Assembly (NCBI GenBank): GCA_037718865.1
Contig: JBBJMP010000017.1
Coordinates: 1 to 64,000, forward strand
Direction of reading: 5' to 3'
From: JADCRZ01 sp037718865
GTDB lineage: Bacteria > Bacteroidota > Bacteroidia > Chitinophagales > Chitinophagaceae
DNA length: 64,000 nucleotides
Every line of letters starts with the position of its first letter. The stretch's first letter is position 1. The translations under genes and the position numbers were made by a program. Of the stretch, positions 46,429-56,590 are shown one piece after another. The notes under the pieces are model-generated. The model worked only from the letters and a program-made list of their open reading frames with translations. It did not search any database and was not told where the DNA came from.

Positions 46429-47970
46429 ATGAAGCCATATAAAAATGGATCAATTTTCGTTGCAGCAGTAATTAGCTTCCTCTCCCTGTTTTCCTGCACT
46501 AAATTGGATACTCCGCCTCAAAGTGAATTAACCGAAGATCTCTTTCCTAAAACCTCCAGTGATTTTGTTTACTTAACCGGTCCTGTCTATACCTCATTGA
46601 GGGCTTATCCTGAGAATATCTGGAACCCACAGGAGTCAGCTACCGATGAAATGACTGCTCCTACCCGCGGCAGCGACTGGGGTGACGGAGGTAAATGGAG
46701 AAATATGCATTACCATACTTTTAATCCAAACATTGACCTTTTTGGCGCCGCCTGGACGTGGGGTTTCGGTGGAATTGCAACAACAAATGGCATCATTTCT
46801 ATTGTTAAAGGTACACCTGCTTCTCCGGAAAGAGATTTGACCATTGCAGAGCTGCAAACAATGAGGTCTTTTTATTATTTCATTTTGATGGATATGTTTG
46901 GTAATATTCCGATCATACTTGATACCACCAGAAATGCTGCTCCGCCTACCAGGCCCCGTACTGAGGTTTGGAATTTCATAGTCAGTGACTTAACATCTGC
47001 TCTTCCTTTCTTAAGTACCAATGTAAATCAATCTACTTACGGCCGTCCTACAAAATATTTAGCTGAGATAATTTTGGCAAAAATGTATTTGAATGCTCCC
47101 GTTTATATCGGATCAGCCAAATTAGACGAGGCGGATGCCGTATTAAATGATATAATCACCAGCGGAAAATATGCCTTGGAGGGAAACCCGTTAACTATGT
47201 TCAGACCTGAAAACGGACCCGCTGTTACAGAAGCCATTTTTTCCATACCTTATGACGCTACAATTGCTACAGGTGCCAACCACTTTTCTACACGAACACT
47301 TCACCCGCGAAACAGGCAGACATATAATTTGCCTTATGATCCCTGGAATGGCTTCTGTACACTGGCTAATTTTTACGACAGTTATTCTGCATCGGATAAC
47401 CGTGCTAATCAGTGGTTGATCGGACCTCAAAGATCTGCTGCCGGCAATCAGCTGTTTGATGGAAATTATCCGGTGAATTTTACTAAAGCCCTTGCCCAGC
47501 CTGATCCTAGCGATGTTTTTAATGTAGGAGGCGATGGGCCGGGAAGAAGCAGCGGTGTAAGAAATATTAAATATTTTCCCGATTCCAAGGCCAATAGCAG
47601 TACAAGGACGGCAAACAATGACTATTTGGTGTTTCGCTTTTCTGACGCTGTGTTAATGAAGGCTGAAGTGGAATTACGTAAAGGAGGAACTGTGAGTAGT
47701 GCCACATTAGGTCGTGTGAACACTATCAGATCCCGTGCCGGTGTTTCCCCATATGCTATACTTGACCTGGACGAGCTATATAATGAAAGGGGCCGTGAGT
47801 TTAGCTGGGAAAGCTGGAGGCGAAACGATATGATCCGCTTCGGTCATTGGGAAGATGCCTTTGGATTTAATCCCGGTACTGCTGGCCAAACACATAAAAG
47901 AATATTCCCTATTCCTTCAGGTCAATTGGCGATTAATCCCGGGCTAAGGCAAAACCCCGGATATCAATGA
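46429..47970 (+). CDS. SusD/RagB-family surface lipoprotein
   Basis: 513 aa. Lipoprotein leader MKPYKNGSIFVAAVISFLSL with FSC as lipobox (Cys 23). SusD helices: TIAELQTMRSFYYFILMDMF, RPTKYLAEIILAKMYLNAPV, VFRFSDAVLMKAEVELRKGG and LYNERGREFSWESWRRNDMI; terminal PGLRQNPGYQ. It pairs with the SusC at 42377-45402 but is now separated from it by the IS1595 copy. Its last 4 bp overlap the next gene (ATGA), so those two are translationally coupled. Confidence 0.94.
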   Translation: MKPYKNGSIFVAAVISFLSLFSCTKLDTPPQSELTEDLFPKTSSDFVYLTGPVYTSLRAYPENIWNPQESATDEMTAPTRGSDWGDGGKWRNMHYHTFNPNIDLFGAAWTWGFGGIATTNGIISIVKGTPASPERDLTIAELQTMRSFYYFILMDMFGNIPIILDTTRNAAPPTRPRTEVWNFIVSDLTSALPFLSTNVNQSTYGRPTKYLAEIILAKMYLNAPVYIGSAKLDEADAVLNDIITSGKYALEGNPLTMFRPENGPAVTEAIFSIPYDATIATGANHFSTRTLHPRNRQTYNLPYDPWNGFCTLANFYDSYSASDNRANQWLIGPQRSAAGNQLFDGNYPVNFTKALAQPDPSDVFNVGGDGPGRSSGVRNIKYFPDSKANSSTRTANNDYLVFRFSDAVLMKAEVELRKGGTVSSATLGRVNTIRSRAGVSPYAILDLDELYNERGREFSWESWRRNDMIRFGHWEDAFGFNPGTAGQTHKRIFPIPSGQLAINPGLRQNPGYQ

Positions 47971-50900
47971 TCACTACAGATTGTTTTACTTTTTATATCT
48001 ACTTTATTTTTAAGCCAAAGGTATTCTTATCCGCATTTCTTTTATCATATTTAATAGCATGCAGCTACAATGAGTCTGATCAGGAATACCAACCACCTGC
48101 GAATGCTTTATTCCTTTTAATGCCTTCCACCGAAACCGGTATTATTTTTGAAAATTCAGTTGCAGACACCAAAAAATTTAATGTTTTTAAATACAGGAAT
48201 TTTTATAATGGCGGCGGTGTGGCCATCGGTGATATTAATAACGATGGGTTACCTGATGTTTATTTTACCGCCAATCAAAAAAAGAACAAGCTTTACCTGA
48301 ACAAAGGGAATTTCAAGTTTGAAGACATTACAGATAAGTCCGGCGTGGCAGGTAACAGGTTCTGGAGTACCGGCGTAACTATGGCTGATGTGAACGCCGA
48401 CGGATGGCTGGATATTTACGTATGCCATAGTGGTGATCTTGCAGGTGAAAGCAGGGAGAATGAATTATTTATTAACCAGCACAACGGAAAGTTTACAGAA
48501 GAAGCAAAGAAATATGGATTGGACGAACCCTACGGATTAACGACCCATGCGGCTTTTTTTGACTATGATGGAGATGGTGATCTGGACTGTTATATATTAA
48601 ACAATAGCTACCGGCCTATTGAAAGTTTCGGGTATGATAGGAACCTGCGTAACATTCGTGATCCCAAAGGAGGTGGTAAGTTGTATAGAAATGATGAAGG
48701 GAAGTTTAAAGACGTTAGCGAAACTGCCGGCATCTATGGCAGTGAAATCGGATTTGGAATGGGTGTAACCATAGGTGATGTTAATGGCGATAAATGGCCT
48801 GACATTTATATAAGCAACGATTTTTTTGAAAGAGACTATCTCTATATTAACTTGCTCAACGGTGTATTTAAAGAAGTGCTGGAAGATCAAATAGGCAGTA
48901 CAAGCCTTAGCAGTATGGGAGCGGATATGGCCGATATCAATAACGACGGCCTTATGGATATTTTTTCAACAGACATGTTGCCTGAAGATGACTATCGTTT
49001 AAAAACAACTACAAAATTTGACAATTTTGATGTTTTCAATGCAAAGCTAAAAAACGATTTCCATCACCAGTTTACAAGAAATATGCTGCAGTTAAATAAT
49101 GGTAATGGAACCTTTAGTGAGATTGGGCGGTTAGCCAATGTCTATCAAACTGACTGGAGTTGGGGAGCGCTTATTTTTGATTTTGACAATGATGGATGGA
49201 ATGACCTGTTCGTATCAAATGGTATTAGTAAAGACTTAACTGACCAGGATTATATAGATTATTTTAGTAATACCGTTCAGAGAGACCATGCAGAAAAAAA
49301 CCTTCCTGATTTCAAAATACTGCTGGATAAAATGAAGGCCACTAAAATTCCTAACTATGCTTTCATTAATCAAAAGAATTTACAATTCAAAAACCAATCG
49401 AATGAACTTGGTTTGGCACAGCCATCATTCAGTAACGGTGCAGCATATTCTGATCTGGATAACGATGGCGACCTGGATCTCGTAGTGAACAATGAAAATA
49501 TGCCCTGCTTTGTTTACAAAAACAGAAGTAATGAGAAGGAAGGCTTCAACTATTTAAAGGTACAATTGAAAGGTGTTGGAATGAACACTTACGGCATTGG
49601 GACAGAAGTGAGCATTTATACAAAAGAGGGAATACAGGTAAGAATGCAAATGCCGTCCCGTGGCTTTGAAAGCTCAGTAGAACCTGTATTACAGTTTGGA
49701 TTGGGTAAGTTCACGAATATTGATAGCCTCTATGTAATTTGGCCAAATCAAAAAAAGCAAATATTAAAGGGAGTAAAATCAAATCAGACAATTATCCTTA
49801 ACCAGGCAGATGCAAACCAGCTATCTCAATTTCAGCAATCAGTTGAAAATACCCTGTTTTCCAGAGATACAACCGTTCTTATTGGTCATGCGGAGCATGT
49901 AGAGAACCTATACGTTGATTTTGATGCAGAATTATTACTGCCCGCCATGATTTCGCTGGAAGGTCCAAAATGCACTACAGGAGATATTAATGGGGACGGT
50001 TTGGAGGATATGGTTTTAGGCGGTGCAAAGGGCGATAAAGTAAAAATGGTGATTCAAAGGCGGGATGGAAAATTCGTTGTACGTACTTCACCGGAAATCC
50101 AGCTAACGAAACAATTTTATGAGGATGCCGGCCTTGCGCTATTTGATATCGACAGAGATAAAGATTTGGATTTGATGATAGCATCCGGTGGAAATGAACC
50201 GGCAAATAAGGGAGTGCCCATTTTACAAGCAAGGTTGTATATTAATGACGGTAAAGGTAATTTTAGCAACGGCATCAGGAAAATGCCAACTGTAGCGACG
50301 AATGCCTCCTGCATCAGGCCTTATGATTTTGATGGAGACGGAGATACGGATGTATTTATCGGCGGCAGAAGCACACCTGGTAACTATGGAAAAATACCAC
50401 CTTCATATATTTTGCAAAACGATGGTAAAGGTAATTTCTCAGACGTAACGGCAAAACTTGCACCTGGCATTCTTCAAGCAGGAATGATAACAGATGCCAC
50501 ATGGGCAGATATTGATGGAGATAAAAATCAAGAGTTGATTGTTTCCGGGGAATGGATGCCTATGCAGGCTTATAGTTACGTTAGTGGAAAATTTGTAAGG
50601 ATGAAGTTAGGTGGAGTGGATAGTGCCTTCGGCTGGTGGAATGTTGTTAAAGCTGTTGATATTGATAATGATGGAGATGTTGATCTGATAGCCGGCAACC
50701 TGGGACTTAATTCTAAATTTAAAGCTGATGACCGGCATCCGGTTGAGATGTATGCCGCAGATTTTGATAGTAACGGCAGTTCTGAAACTATTATTACTTT
50801 ATACAAAAATGATAGTGTTTCTTATCCTATTAATTTACGTGGTGAAATGGTTTCCCAATTGCCCATGCTTAAAAAGAAATTTTTACTACATAGCGAATAT

Positions 50901-51341
50901 GCCGGTAAAAAAATAAACCAGGTATTTACGCACGTTCAGTTATCAAAGTCAAAACAGTACAAAGCCAACTGTTTTGCAAGCTGCGTTTTCATGAATGATG
51001 GCAAAGGTAATTTTATAAAAAAAGAATTACCTGTACAAGCACAATTTTCTCCTGTATATACGATTCTGGTTAATGACTTTAATAAGGATGGACAAAAAGA
51101 TATTTTTGTAGCGGGTAACTTAAGTGGGATTAAGCCTGAGACAGGCCGTTATGATGCAAATTATGGACAATTATATTATGGGGATGGTAAGGGTGATTTT
51201 CGCTTTATAAAATCTGTTGAGTCCGGAATACTATTACAAGGAGAAGCTCGGGATGCAGTAATTCTAAAAACTGTTAATGGTAAATCATACCTTGTAGTAA
51301 CTATGAATAATGAACGTCCCTGTTTTTTTAGATTTAATTAA
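47967..51341 (+). CDS. FG-GAP/VCBS repeat lipoprotein with UnbV/ASPIC domain
   Basis: 1124 aa. Lipobox LIAC (Cys 32). At least ten FG-GAP/VCBS units carry calcium-binding loops such as DINNDGLPDVYF, DVNADGWLDIYV, DYDGDGDLDCYI, DFDNDGWNDLFV and DLDNDGDLDLVV, arranged as two propeller-like blocks. The UnbV/ASPIC module lies between them (YGIGTEVSIYTKEGIQVRMQ, VIWPNQKKQ). Such proteins are frequent members of Bacteroidota SusCD loci and are thought to bind surface glycans; the enzymatic role is unknown. Start overlaps the susD stop by 4 bp. Confidence 0.9.
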   Translation: MITTDCFTFYIYFIFKPKVFLSAFLLSYLIACSYNESDQEYQPPANALFLLMPSTETGIIFENSVADTKKFNVFKYRNFYNGGGVAIGDINNDGLPDVYFTANQKKNKLYLNKGNFKFEDITDKSGVAGNRFWSTGVTMADVNADGWLDIYVCHSGDLAGESRENELFINQHNGKFTEEAKKYGLDEPYGLTTHAAFFDYDGDGDLDCYILNNSYRPIESFGYDRNLRNIRDPKGGGKLYRNDEGKFKDVSETAGIYGSEIGFGMGVTIGDVNGDKWPDIYISNDFFERDYLYINLLNGVFKEVLEDQIGSTSLSSMGADMADINNDGLMDIFSTDMLPEDDYRLKTTTKFDNFDVFNAKLKNDFHHQFTRNMLQLNNGNGTFSEIGRLANVYQTDWSWGALIFDFDNDGWNDLFVSNGISKDLTDQDYIDYFSNTVQRDHAEKNLPDFKILLDKMKATKIPNYAFINQKNLQFKNQSNELGLAQPSFSNGAAYSDLDNDGDLDLVVNNENMPCFVYKNRSNEKEGFNYLKVQLKGVGMNTYGIGTEVSIYTKEGIQVRMQMPSRGFESSVEPVLQFGLGKFTNIDSLYVIWPNQKKQILKGVKSNQTIILNQADANQLSQFQQSVENTLFSRDTTVLIGHAEHVENLYVDFDAELLLPAMISLEGPKCTTGDINGDGLEDMVLGGAKGDKVKMVIQRRDGKFVVRTSPEIQLTKQFYEDAGLALFDIDRDKDLDLMIASGGNEPANKGVPILQARLYINDGKGNFSNGIRKMPTVATNASCIRPYDFDGDGDTDVFIGGRSTPGNYGKIPPSYILQNDGKGNFSDVTAKLAPGILQAGMITDATWADIDGDKNQELIVSGEWMPMQAYSYVSGKFVRMKLGGVDSAFGWWNVVKAVDIDNDGDVDLIAGNLGLNSKFKADDRHPVEMYAADFDSNGSSETIITLYKNDSVSYPINLRGEMVSQLPMLKKKFLLHSEYAGKKINQVFTHVQLSKSKQYKANCFASCVFMNDGKGNFIKKELPVQAQFSPVYTILVNDFNKDGQKDIFVAGNLSGIKPETGRYDANYGQLYYGDGKGDFRFIKSVESGILLQGEARDAVILKTVNGKSYLVVTMNNERPCFFRFN

Positions 51342-51408
51342 TACTGAAACCAATTTTTTTGCAGGTAACCAACCACAACTTCTTTACATACTTTAACATA
51401 CATTTCCA

Positions 51409-52764
51409 ATGAATACAAACAGACGAAAATTTTTGCAAAATGCAAGTCAGATAGCTGCAGGATTAGGATTTGCATCAATACCCGGTTCTATTATTGCGTC
51501 AAACGTATCAGATGAAATGACCATCCCTGAGAAAAATCCGCCTGCAGAACTGATAAGAATTGGTTTAATCGGTTGTAATAGTATGGGGTGGGCCGATTTA
51601 AGTTCTACCTTAACCCATAGCGGTGTTGAATGCGTTGCCCTTTGCGATATAGATAACAATGTACTCAACCGGAGAGCGGCAGACCTGGAAAAGAAAACAG
51701 GCAAGCGAGCTGCCTTATACGGCGATTACAGAAAATTATTGGAGAATAAGGACATTGATGCGGTAATAATAGGTACGCCTGACCACTGGCATTGCCTGCA
51801 AATGATTCATTCGTGTGAGGCGGGAAAAGATGTGTATGTGGAGAAACCAATAGCCAATACTATAGAAGAATGTAACCTGATGGTGGCTGCAAAAAACAGG
51901 TATAACAAGGTTGTACAAGTGGGCCAATGGCAACGCAGCGACCCACATTGGATTAGTGCGCTCAATTATTTGCGTTCAGGAAAACTTGGCAAGATCCGTA
52001 CTGCGAAAACATGGGCTTATGTAAGTTATGGCAGAAACTTTCTTCCAAAACCAGACCAACCGGCACCTGCTGGTGTTGATTATGACATGTGGCTGGGTCC
52101 CGCTCCGAAAAGGCAGTTCAATCCAAACCGTTTCCATGGTAGCTTCCGTTACTTCTGGGATTATGCAGGAGGTTTAATGACAGACTGGGGCGTGCATATG
52201 ATCGATATGGTTTTGGGGGGTATGAATGTTACTGCACCCATATCGGTAGCGGCCATAGGAGGTAAGTATGGTTTTCCTGACAGTGCCGCGGAAACACCCG
52301 ATACTATGCAGGTTGTATATGATTTTGGTAATTTCTCCATGTTATGGGATCAGGCTCTTGGCACCGGAAGGGAACCTTATAATCGAAATGCAGGTCAACC
52401 CGGAGTTGCCTTTATTGGAAACAATGGAACACTTGTTATTGACAGAGACAAATGGGAAGTATACCCTGAAGCGGATAGTGATACATTTTTAATGGAATCT
52501 ATTCCAGCACATGTACAAAAATTGAATGGCCTTGATTTCCATACCCAAAATTTTCTTGACTGCATAAAATCCCGCCAGCAACCAAACTGTTCTATTGAAA
52601 TGGGTCGCAATGCTGCTGTCAATGCCCAGCTGGGAAATATTGCCTATAAATCGGGAGGAAAACTTTTTTGGGATGAGAAAAAAAATGTTATTATAAACGA
52701 TTTAAAAGCCGAAGACATGGCTAAAGCCAGGTACAGGGCCCCATGGAAATTGCCAACACTCTAG
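51409..52764 (+). CDS. Tat-exported Gfo/Idh/MocA-family NAD(P)-dependent oxidoreductase
   Basis: 451 aa. Tat-type leader MNTNRRKFLQNASQIAAGLG. Rossmann fold IRIGLIGCNSMGWADLSSTL, then IGTPDHWHCLQMI and the EKP signature (Glu145-Lys146-Pro147). The C-terminal half (GGLMTDWGVHMIDMVLGGMN) carries the usual catalytic region of the family, with WGVH. Exported members of this family in Bacteroidota can oxidise or reduce sugars, including formation of 3-keto glycosides. The next gene encodes a DUF1080 protein, so the two probably act in sequence. It is 67 bp after the FG-GAP gene, same strand. Confidence 0.9.
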   Translation: MNTNRRKFLQNASQIAAGLGFASIPGSIIASNVSDEMTIPEKNPPAELIRIGLIGCNSMGWADLSSTLTHSGVECVALCDIDNNVLNRRAADLEKKTGKRAALYGDYRKLLENKDIDAVIIGTPDHWHCLQMIHSCEAGKDVYVEKPIANTIEECNLMVAAKNRYNKVVQVGQWQRSDPHWISALNYLRSGKLGKIRTAKTWAYVSYGRNFLPKPDQPAPAGVDYDMWLGPAPKRQFNPNRFHGSFRYFWDYAGGLMTDWGVHMIDMVLGGMNVTAPISVAAIGGKYGFPDSAAETPDTMQVVYDFGNFSMLWDQALGTGREPYNRNAGQPGVAFIGNNGTLVIDRDKWEVYPEADSDTFLMESIPAHVQKLNGLDFHTQNFLDCIKSRQQPNCSIEMGRNAAVNAQLGNIAYKSGGKLFWDEKKNVIINDLKAEDMAKARYRAPWKLPTL

Positions 52765-52824
52765 GTAATTCTTAAATAATTTTGCTATGCTTGTTATAAT
52801 TTTATGATTTAAAACCAAGAATAC

Positions 52825-53616
52825 ATGAACCACTGTTTTTCGATTAAAAATAAATTGTTCTGGGCACTATTGGTCATAACCACCGTTAATGTACAGGTAA
52901 ATGCCCAAGCGCCTACACCTCCGCCCATGGTACCGGAAATGACAGAATTTTGGGAGCCACAGATTTCGGTAGTTAAACCAGGGAAAGCATCTGATAATGC
53001 CTTCATTACTGCACCCTCTGATGCTATCATTCTTTTTGATGGTAAAGACTTGTCTAAATGGAAAGACAAAGATGGAGCCCCTGCAAAATGGGAAGTAAAA
53101 GATGGCGTATTCACAGTAAAAAAGGGTTTGGGAGATATTAGTACAATTCAGCACTTCAACGATTTTCAGCTTCATATAGAATGGTCCGTTCCTTCAAATA
53201 TTACCGGAAAGAGCCAGGCCCGTGGGAATAGCGGTATTTTTCTGCAGGGAGTATACGAATTACAGGTGCTCGATAGTTACAATAACCGAACCTACTCCAA
53301 CGGCCAGGCCGGTAGTATATACAAACAAATCGCTCCGCTAAAAAACGCCATGCGGCCGCCAGGAGAATGGAATGTTTATGATGTAATCTATACTGCTCCG
53401 CGTTTTAAGGGAGATAGTTCATTGTTCTCTCCAGCGCGTGTTACTATCATTCACAACGGAGTATTAATTCAAAACAATACTGTGATAACAGGAAACACTC
53501 CTTACATAGGTTTGCCGAAATACACTTTTCATGGCAGAGGGCCCATCAAGCTTCAGGATCATGGAGATCCCAGTGCACCTCTTAACTATCGAAATATCTG
53601 GATAAGGGAGCTATAA
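52825..53616 (+). CDS. DUF1080 (3-keto-disaccharide hydrolase-type) secreted protein
   Basis: 263 aa. Signal peptide MNHCFSIKNKLFWALLVITT ending ...NAQ. The DUF1080 jelly-roll fold is marked by AIILFDGKDLSKWKDKDGAP, DFQLHIEWSVP, ARGNSGIFLQGVYELQVLDS and GEWNVYDVIYTAPRF. Members hydrolyse 3-keto glycosides or bind glycans. Position behind the Gfo/Idh/MocA gene supports the 3-keto pathway, by context. Last intact gene of the locus. Confidence 0.88.
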   Translation: MNHCFSIKNKLFWALLVITTVNVQVNAQAPTPPPMVPEMTEFWEPQISVVKPGKASDNAFITAPSDAIILFDGKDLSKWKDKDGAPAKWEVKDGVFTVKKGLGDISTIQHFNDFQLHIEWSVPSNITGKSQARGNSGIFLQGVYELQVLDSYNNRTYSNGQAGSIYKQIAPLKNAMRPPGEWNVYDVIYTAPRFKGDSSLFSPARVTIIHNGVLIQNNTVITGNTPYIGLPKYTFHGRGPIKLQDHGDPSAPLNYRNIWIREL

Positions 53617-53689
53617 ACATTTTTCATCATCACCCCAACAAACGCACCTCCGCCTTCCGCAGTGCATCCTGTTTAAGTTTATATTTAAA

Positions 53690-53900
53690 CGAAGATTAAA
53701 CTTTTTATCAATGAATTGCTGATGGTATATCATGGCGTAACGGCGGTTACCCGGCAATTTAAACCCGCTGTTTTCCAAAGGTTGATGATGAGGCTACCAT
53801 TATTGTTGAATATCCGACTGCGCAATGTATCATACAGGCATCGTGGAACTGGCCTTTTAGCAGGGTTCCCATCGGGTTGGTGTTGCCGGGCTCCATAAGT
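53690..53900 (+). pseudogene. Gfo/Idh/MocA oxidoreductase fragment
   Basis: Two frames together read HGVTAVTRQFKPAVF and DEATIIVEYPTAQCIIQASW followed by NWPFSR. This matches the sheet-forming C-terminal part of Gfo/Idh/MocA enzymes. No start, no Rossmann domain. It is likely a scrap of a second oxidoreductase of the locus. Confidence 0.45.
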
Positions 53901-54031
53901 CCAGCCAAATCATGATTGAAACATTTTGTACCTGCCATATTTTATCTAGCACTCTCCAAATCGTTCTATAATAATTTTCTTCCCTAACAAAGCTAAAAAT
54001 GTTGTACTAATTTACATTACTTACCACCCCG

Positions 54032-54493
54032 ATGGGAAAAGAAAAGAAAATAGTATTATTTGTCATAATCGTAGCAATCACAGCCATCTTTCTTCTGATC
54101 TACAGATATGAGAAGCTGTTGATAGAAAGGGAAATGGATTATAAGGAGCTTAATAAAATCATCGACGGGGTAAAGATAAAACACGATTACACCAAGTCGG
54201 AAATAATCAATTTAATCAAGGCTATTCCGGAATATCTAGGAGATTCTTTAACCATCTATGAAAACGGCGAGATGACAAGCTCAAATGAAAAGTTCAATGG
54301 AACGCTCAAGGCTGTTATCAATTCCAGTGGAAACATGGAAATGGTCAAGAACGAAATGAAACTTAACAATCTGCCATTACAGTATAACATTTACCGAATG
54401 GCCGCAGGCTTTTACAGGACACAATACCAGGGTGAGTTTAAAACGGATTCCGTATTCCGCGTACAAGGCGATTCAGCTAAAAATAGCCATTGA
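54032..54493 (+). CDS. Small single-pass membrane protein (153 aa)
   Basis: MGKEKKIVLFVIIVAITAIF and then LLIYRYEKLLIER: one N-terminal transmembrane helix after a basic start, followed by a soluble helical domain of about 120 residues (YTKSEIINLIKAIPEYLGDS). No family recognised. The stop overlaps the start of the large membrane protein by 4 bp (ATGA), so both are made together and may interact. Confidence 0.7.
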   Translation: MGKEKKIVLFVIIVAITAIFLLIYRYEKLLIEREMDYKELNKIIDGVKIKHDYTKSEIINLIKAIPEYLGDSLTIYENGEMTSSNEKFNGTLKAVINSSGNMEMVKNEMKLNNLPLQYNIYRMAAGFYRTQYQGEFKTDSVFRVQGDSAKNSH

Positions 54494-56259
54494 TGTTAAC
54501 CATAATCCTGAGCTGGGTATACATAACTGTAATTAGCTTTTTAATTGGCTTTTTATTCACCCAACTTGTCAGGCGGATATTTTCATTAAAAATAACGAAT
54601 ATCCATTTTTCAATCATTGCAATAAATGGGTTCCTTTTTTTGTCGTTTCTAATAGCTGTTTGTTCTCTTTTTTACAAAATCGATTTATTGGCGAACGTTT
54701 TCACTTTACTGCTGGCAGTCTTATCATATATAATTTACAAAAAGAATATTTATCAAGCATTGAGGGAGTATTTAAATGAAATAAAAAGTGCTTCAAAGCT
54801 TACCTGGTTATTTTTTGTATTCTTTGTTGTTGTTATGGCCGCAATATCCTACATCCCTTCTTCAAATGCTGACGATATCGGATGTTTTTCCCCGCTCATC
54901 AAGTGGATACAGGAATACGGCACAGTAAAAGGTTTAGCCAACCTTGATCCCAGGTTCGGATATAATAGCTCCTGGTTCGGCTTACAAAGTTTATTCGGTT
55001 TTGCATTTTTAAACATAGGATTATTTAATGATCTCAACTCACTCTTATTTCTCTACATGCTGATCTATGCTTTAAAGAACATAAATCTGCTACTACAGGG
55101 ACAAAGCGATTTCCTGACTTATTTTAAGTCTCTGTTCTTTTTACCTGTGTTACCCATGTATTTTGGCTTCGAGCACGATATGATGTTATACAGTATCCAG
55201 TTCTTTACCAATTCTACTTATGATATCCCGGTGACTTACGGAATGTGGATGGTGTTTTTTCTTTTCCTGGAATTAAATACAAAAAAAGAAAAGTACATCG
55301 ATTCGTTGAATACATACCTGATCATTATCTATTCAGCATGGCTGGTTACAGTAAAATTGAACGCTGTTCCCTTAATAATCATTACCACGTTCCTGCTTGG
55401 TACATTAATGTATAACAGGAAATATAAGCATGTTGCAATAATTACAGGTATGGGATTGGCGATTATTGCACCCTGGATGTTTAAAACAGTGCTTTCATGC
55501 GGATACCTGATTTTCCCGTTTGAAGAGATCAATTTATTGGATGTAGACTGGAAACTTTCTGAACGGGCAGTAGTATTTATTGAAAACTCCATTACAACCT
55601 GGGCTATCGATCCCGAGAAGTACGGATCGCGTGAATTTGCAACTGATCGGGTGCATTTTTCGGTTCCGTTGTCTGAATGGTTTCCCATTTGGTACGGGAG
55701 ACAAAATTATATTAACACAATTATTTTTTTCAGTACTATAGCCATTACAATTGCCTTCATCAGTTTCGCAGTAATACAGGTTACCAGGCAAAGAAGGCAT
55801 TTTTTTTCTACCAACGGTATATATCAGGTCTTTATTCTTACGATAATAGCCGGTGCCTTCCTATGGTTTTTCAAAGGACCGTTGTTCCGGTATGGTTACG
55901 GATATTTATTATTCTATTGTATGTTTGGCCTTACCATGTTTGTTTACTATTTCCTGAAAGATTTTCATGCGGCCTACCTGGGTATTTTTATACTGGCATA
56001 CATCTTTTATACCGGTGTATATTATGCAGACTTTGTACAAACGTACTGCAGCGAGCATTTAATTAAAGGGGCGCCCGGTATTACTGTTCCTGCATATAAA
56101 AAAGAACCATTCGACAAGGGAACCGTTATACATATCGTTGAGAGCGGGTGTGGAAATGCACCTTTACCGGCTTCACCAGGGTTTGTTTATACAATCTTAC
56201 GTCCTGCGCTTAGAGGTAAATCTATTAAAGAGGGATTCAGGCATCGATCCAGGCTTTGA
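54490..56259 (+). CDS. Polytopic membrane protein (589 aa), possibly LIC_10190-like/glycosyltransferase-type
   Basis: About ten or more transmembrane segments, for example ILSWVYITVISFLIGFLFTQ, WLFFVFFVVVMAAISYIP, IITGMGLAIIAPWMF and FILTIIAGAFLWFF. A short loop after helix 4 has SSNADDIGCFSP, where adjacent acidic residues follow a membrane helix, as in GT-C-type glycosyltransferases and LIC_10190-type proteins. It ends in a non-membrane tail. Neighbouring GT2 and DUF2304 genes (convergent) support a role in lipid-linked sugar transfer, but no substrate can be named. Confidence 0.65.
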   Translation: MMLTIILSWVYITVISFLIGFLFTQLVRRIFSLKITNIHFSIIAINGFLFLSFLIAVCSLFYKIDLLANVFTLLLAVLSYIIYKKNIYQALREYLNEIKSASKLTWLFFVFFVVVMAAISYIPSSNADDIGCFSPLIKWIQEYGTVKGLANLDPRFGYNSSWFGLQSLFGFAFLNIGLFNDLNSLLFLYMLIYALKNINLLLQGQSDFLTYFKSLFFLPVLPMYFGFEHDMMLYSIQFFTNSTYDIPVTYGMWMVFFLFLELNTKKEKYIDSLNTYLIIIYSAWLVTVKLNAVPLIIITTFLLGTLMYNRKYKHVAIITGMGLAIIAPWMFKTVLSCGYLIFPFEEINLLDVDWKLSERAVVFIENSITTWAIDPEKYGSREFATDRVHFSVPLSEWFPIWYGRQNYINTIIFFSTIAITIAFISFAVIQVTRQRRHFFSTNGIYQVFILTIIAGAFLWFFKGPLFRYGYGYLLFYCMFGLTMFVYYFLKDFHAAYLGIFILAYIFYTGVYYADFVQTYCSEHLIKGAPGITVPAYKKEPFDKGTVIHIVESGCGNAPLPASPGFVYTILRPALRGKSIKEGFRHRSRL

Positions 56260-56263
56260 TTAA

Positions 56264-56590
56264 TTACAGGTTTTCACTGGCGTTATCAATGGCATCGTTC
56301 CGGATAAATTCTGTCATATTCTTCTCCAGTTCCTTGATCTTTCCGTAAGAAAGCAGAAAACAAAAGAGAAAGAAAAGGATAGCCAGATAAAAGATTAGGT
56401 CTGCTCCCCTGCCGATGCCTATAAATTTAGCCAGCTTGCTCGTTATATCGGGGTATAATACTAGAACCATCCCCATAAGCAATAAACCTATAAAAAAGAT
56501 CCTATCCAGGATTTTACTTCTCACTTTTATTAGATAAAAAGCTAACAGCATTAGTATGCCGGTTAACAGGATTAATTTAGCAGATATCAT
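56264..56590 (-). CDS. DUF2304-family membrane protein
   Basis: 108 aa with three hydrophobic segments (LILLTGILMLLAFYLIKVR; RIFFIGLLLMGMVLVLYPD; LIFYLAILFFLFCFLLSYG) and the family's GIGRGADLIFYL phrase. DUF2304 proteins usually lie next to polyprenyl-phosphate GT2 enzymes, as here. The start overlaps the GT2 stop by 4 bp, so they are co-translated, probably as a membrane unit for lipid-linked sugar synthesis. Confidence 0.88.
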   Translation of the reverse strand: MISAKLILLTGILMLLAFYLIKVRSKILDRIFFIGLLLMGMVLVLYPDITSKLAKFIGIGRGADLIFYLAILFFLFCFLLSYGKIKELEKNMTEFIRNDAIDNASENL

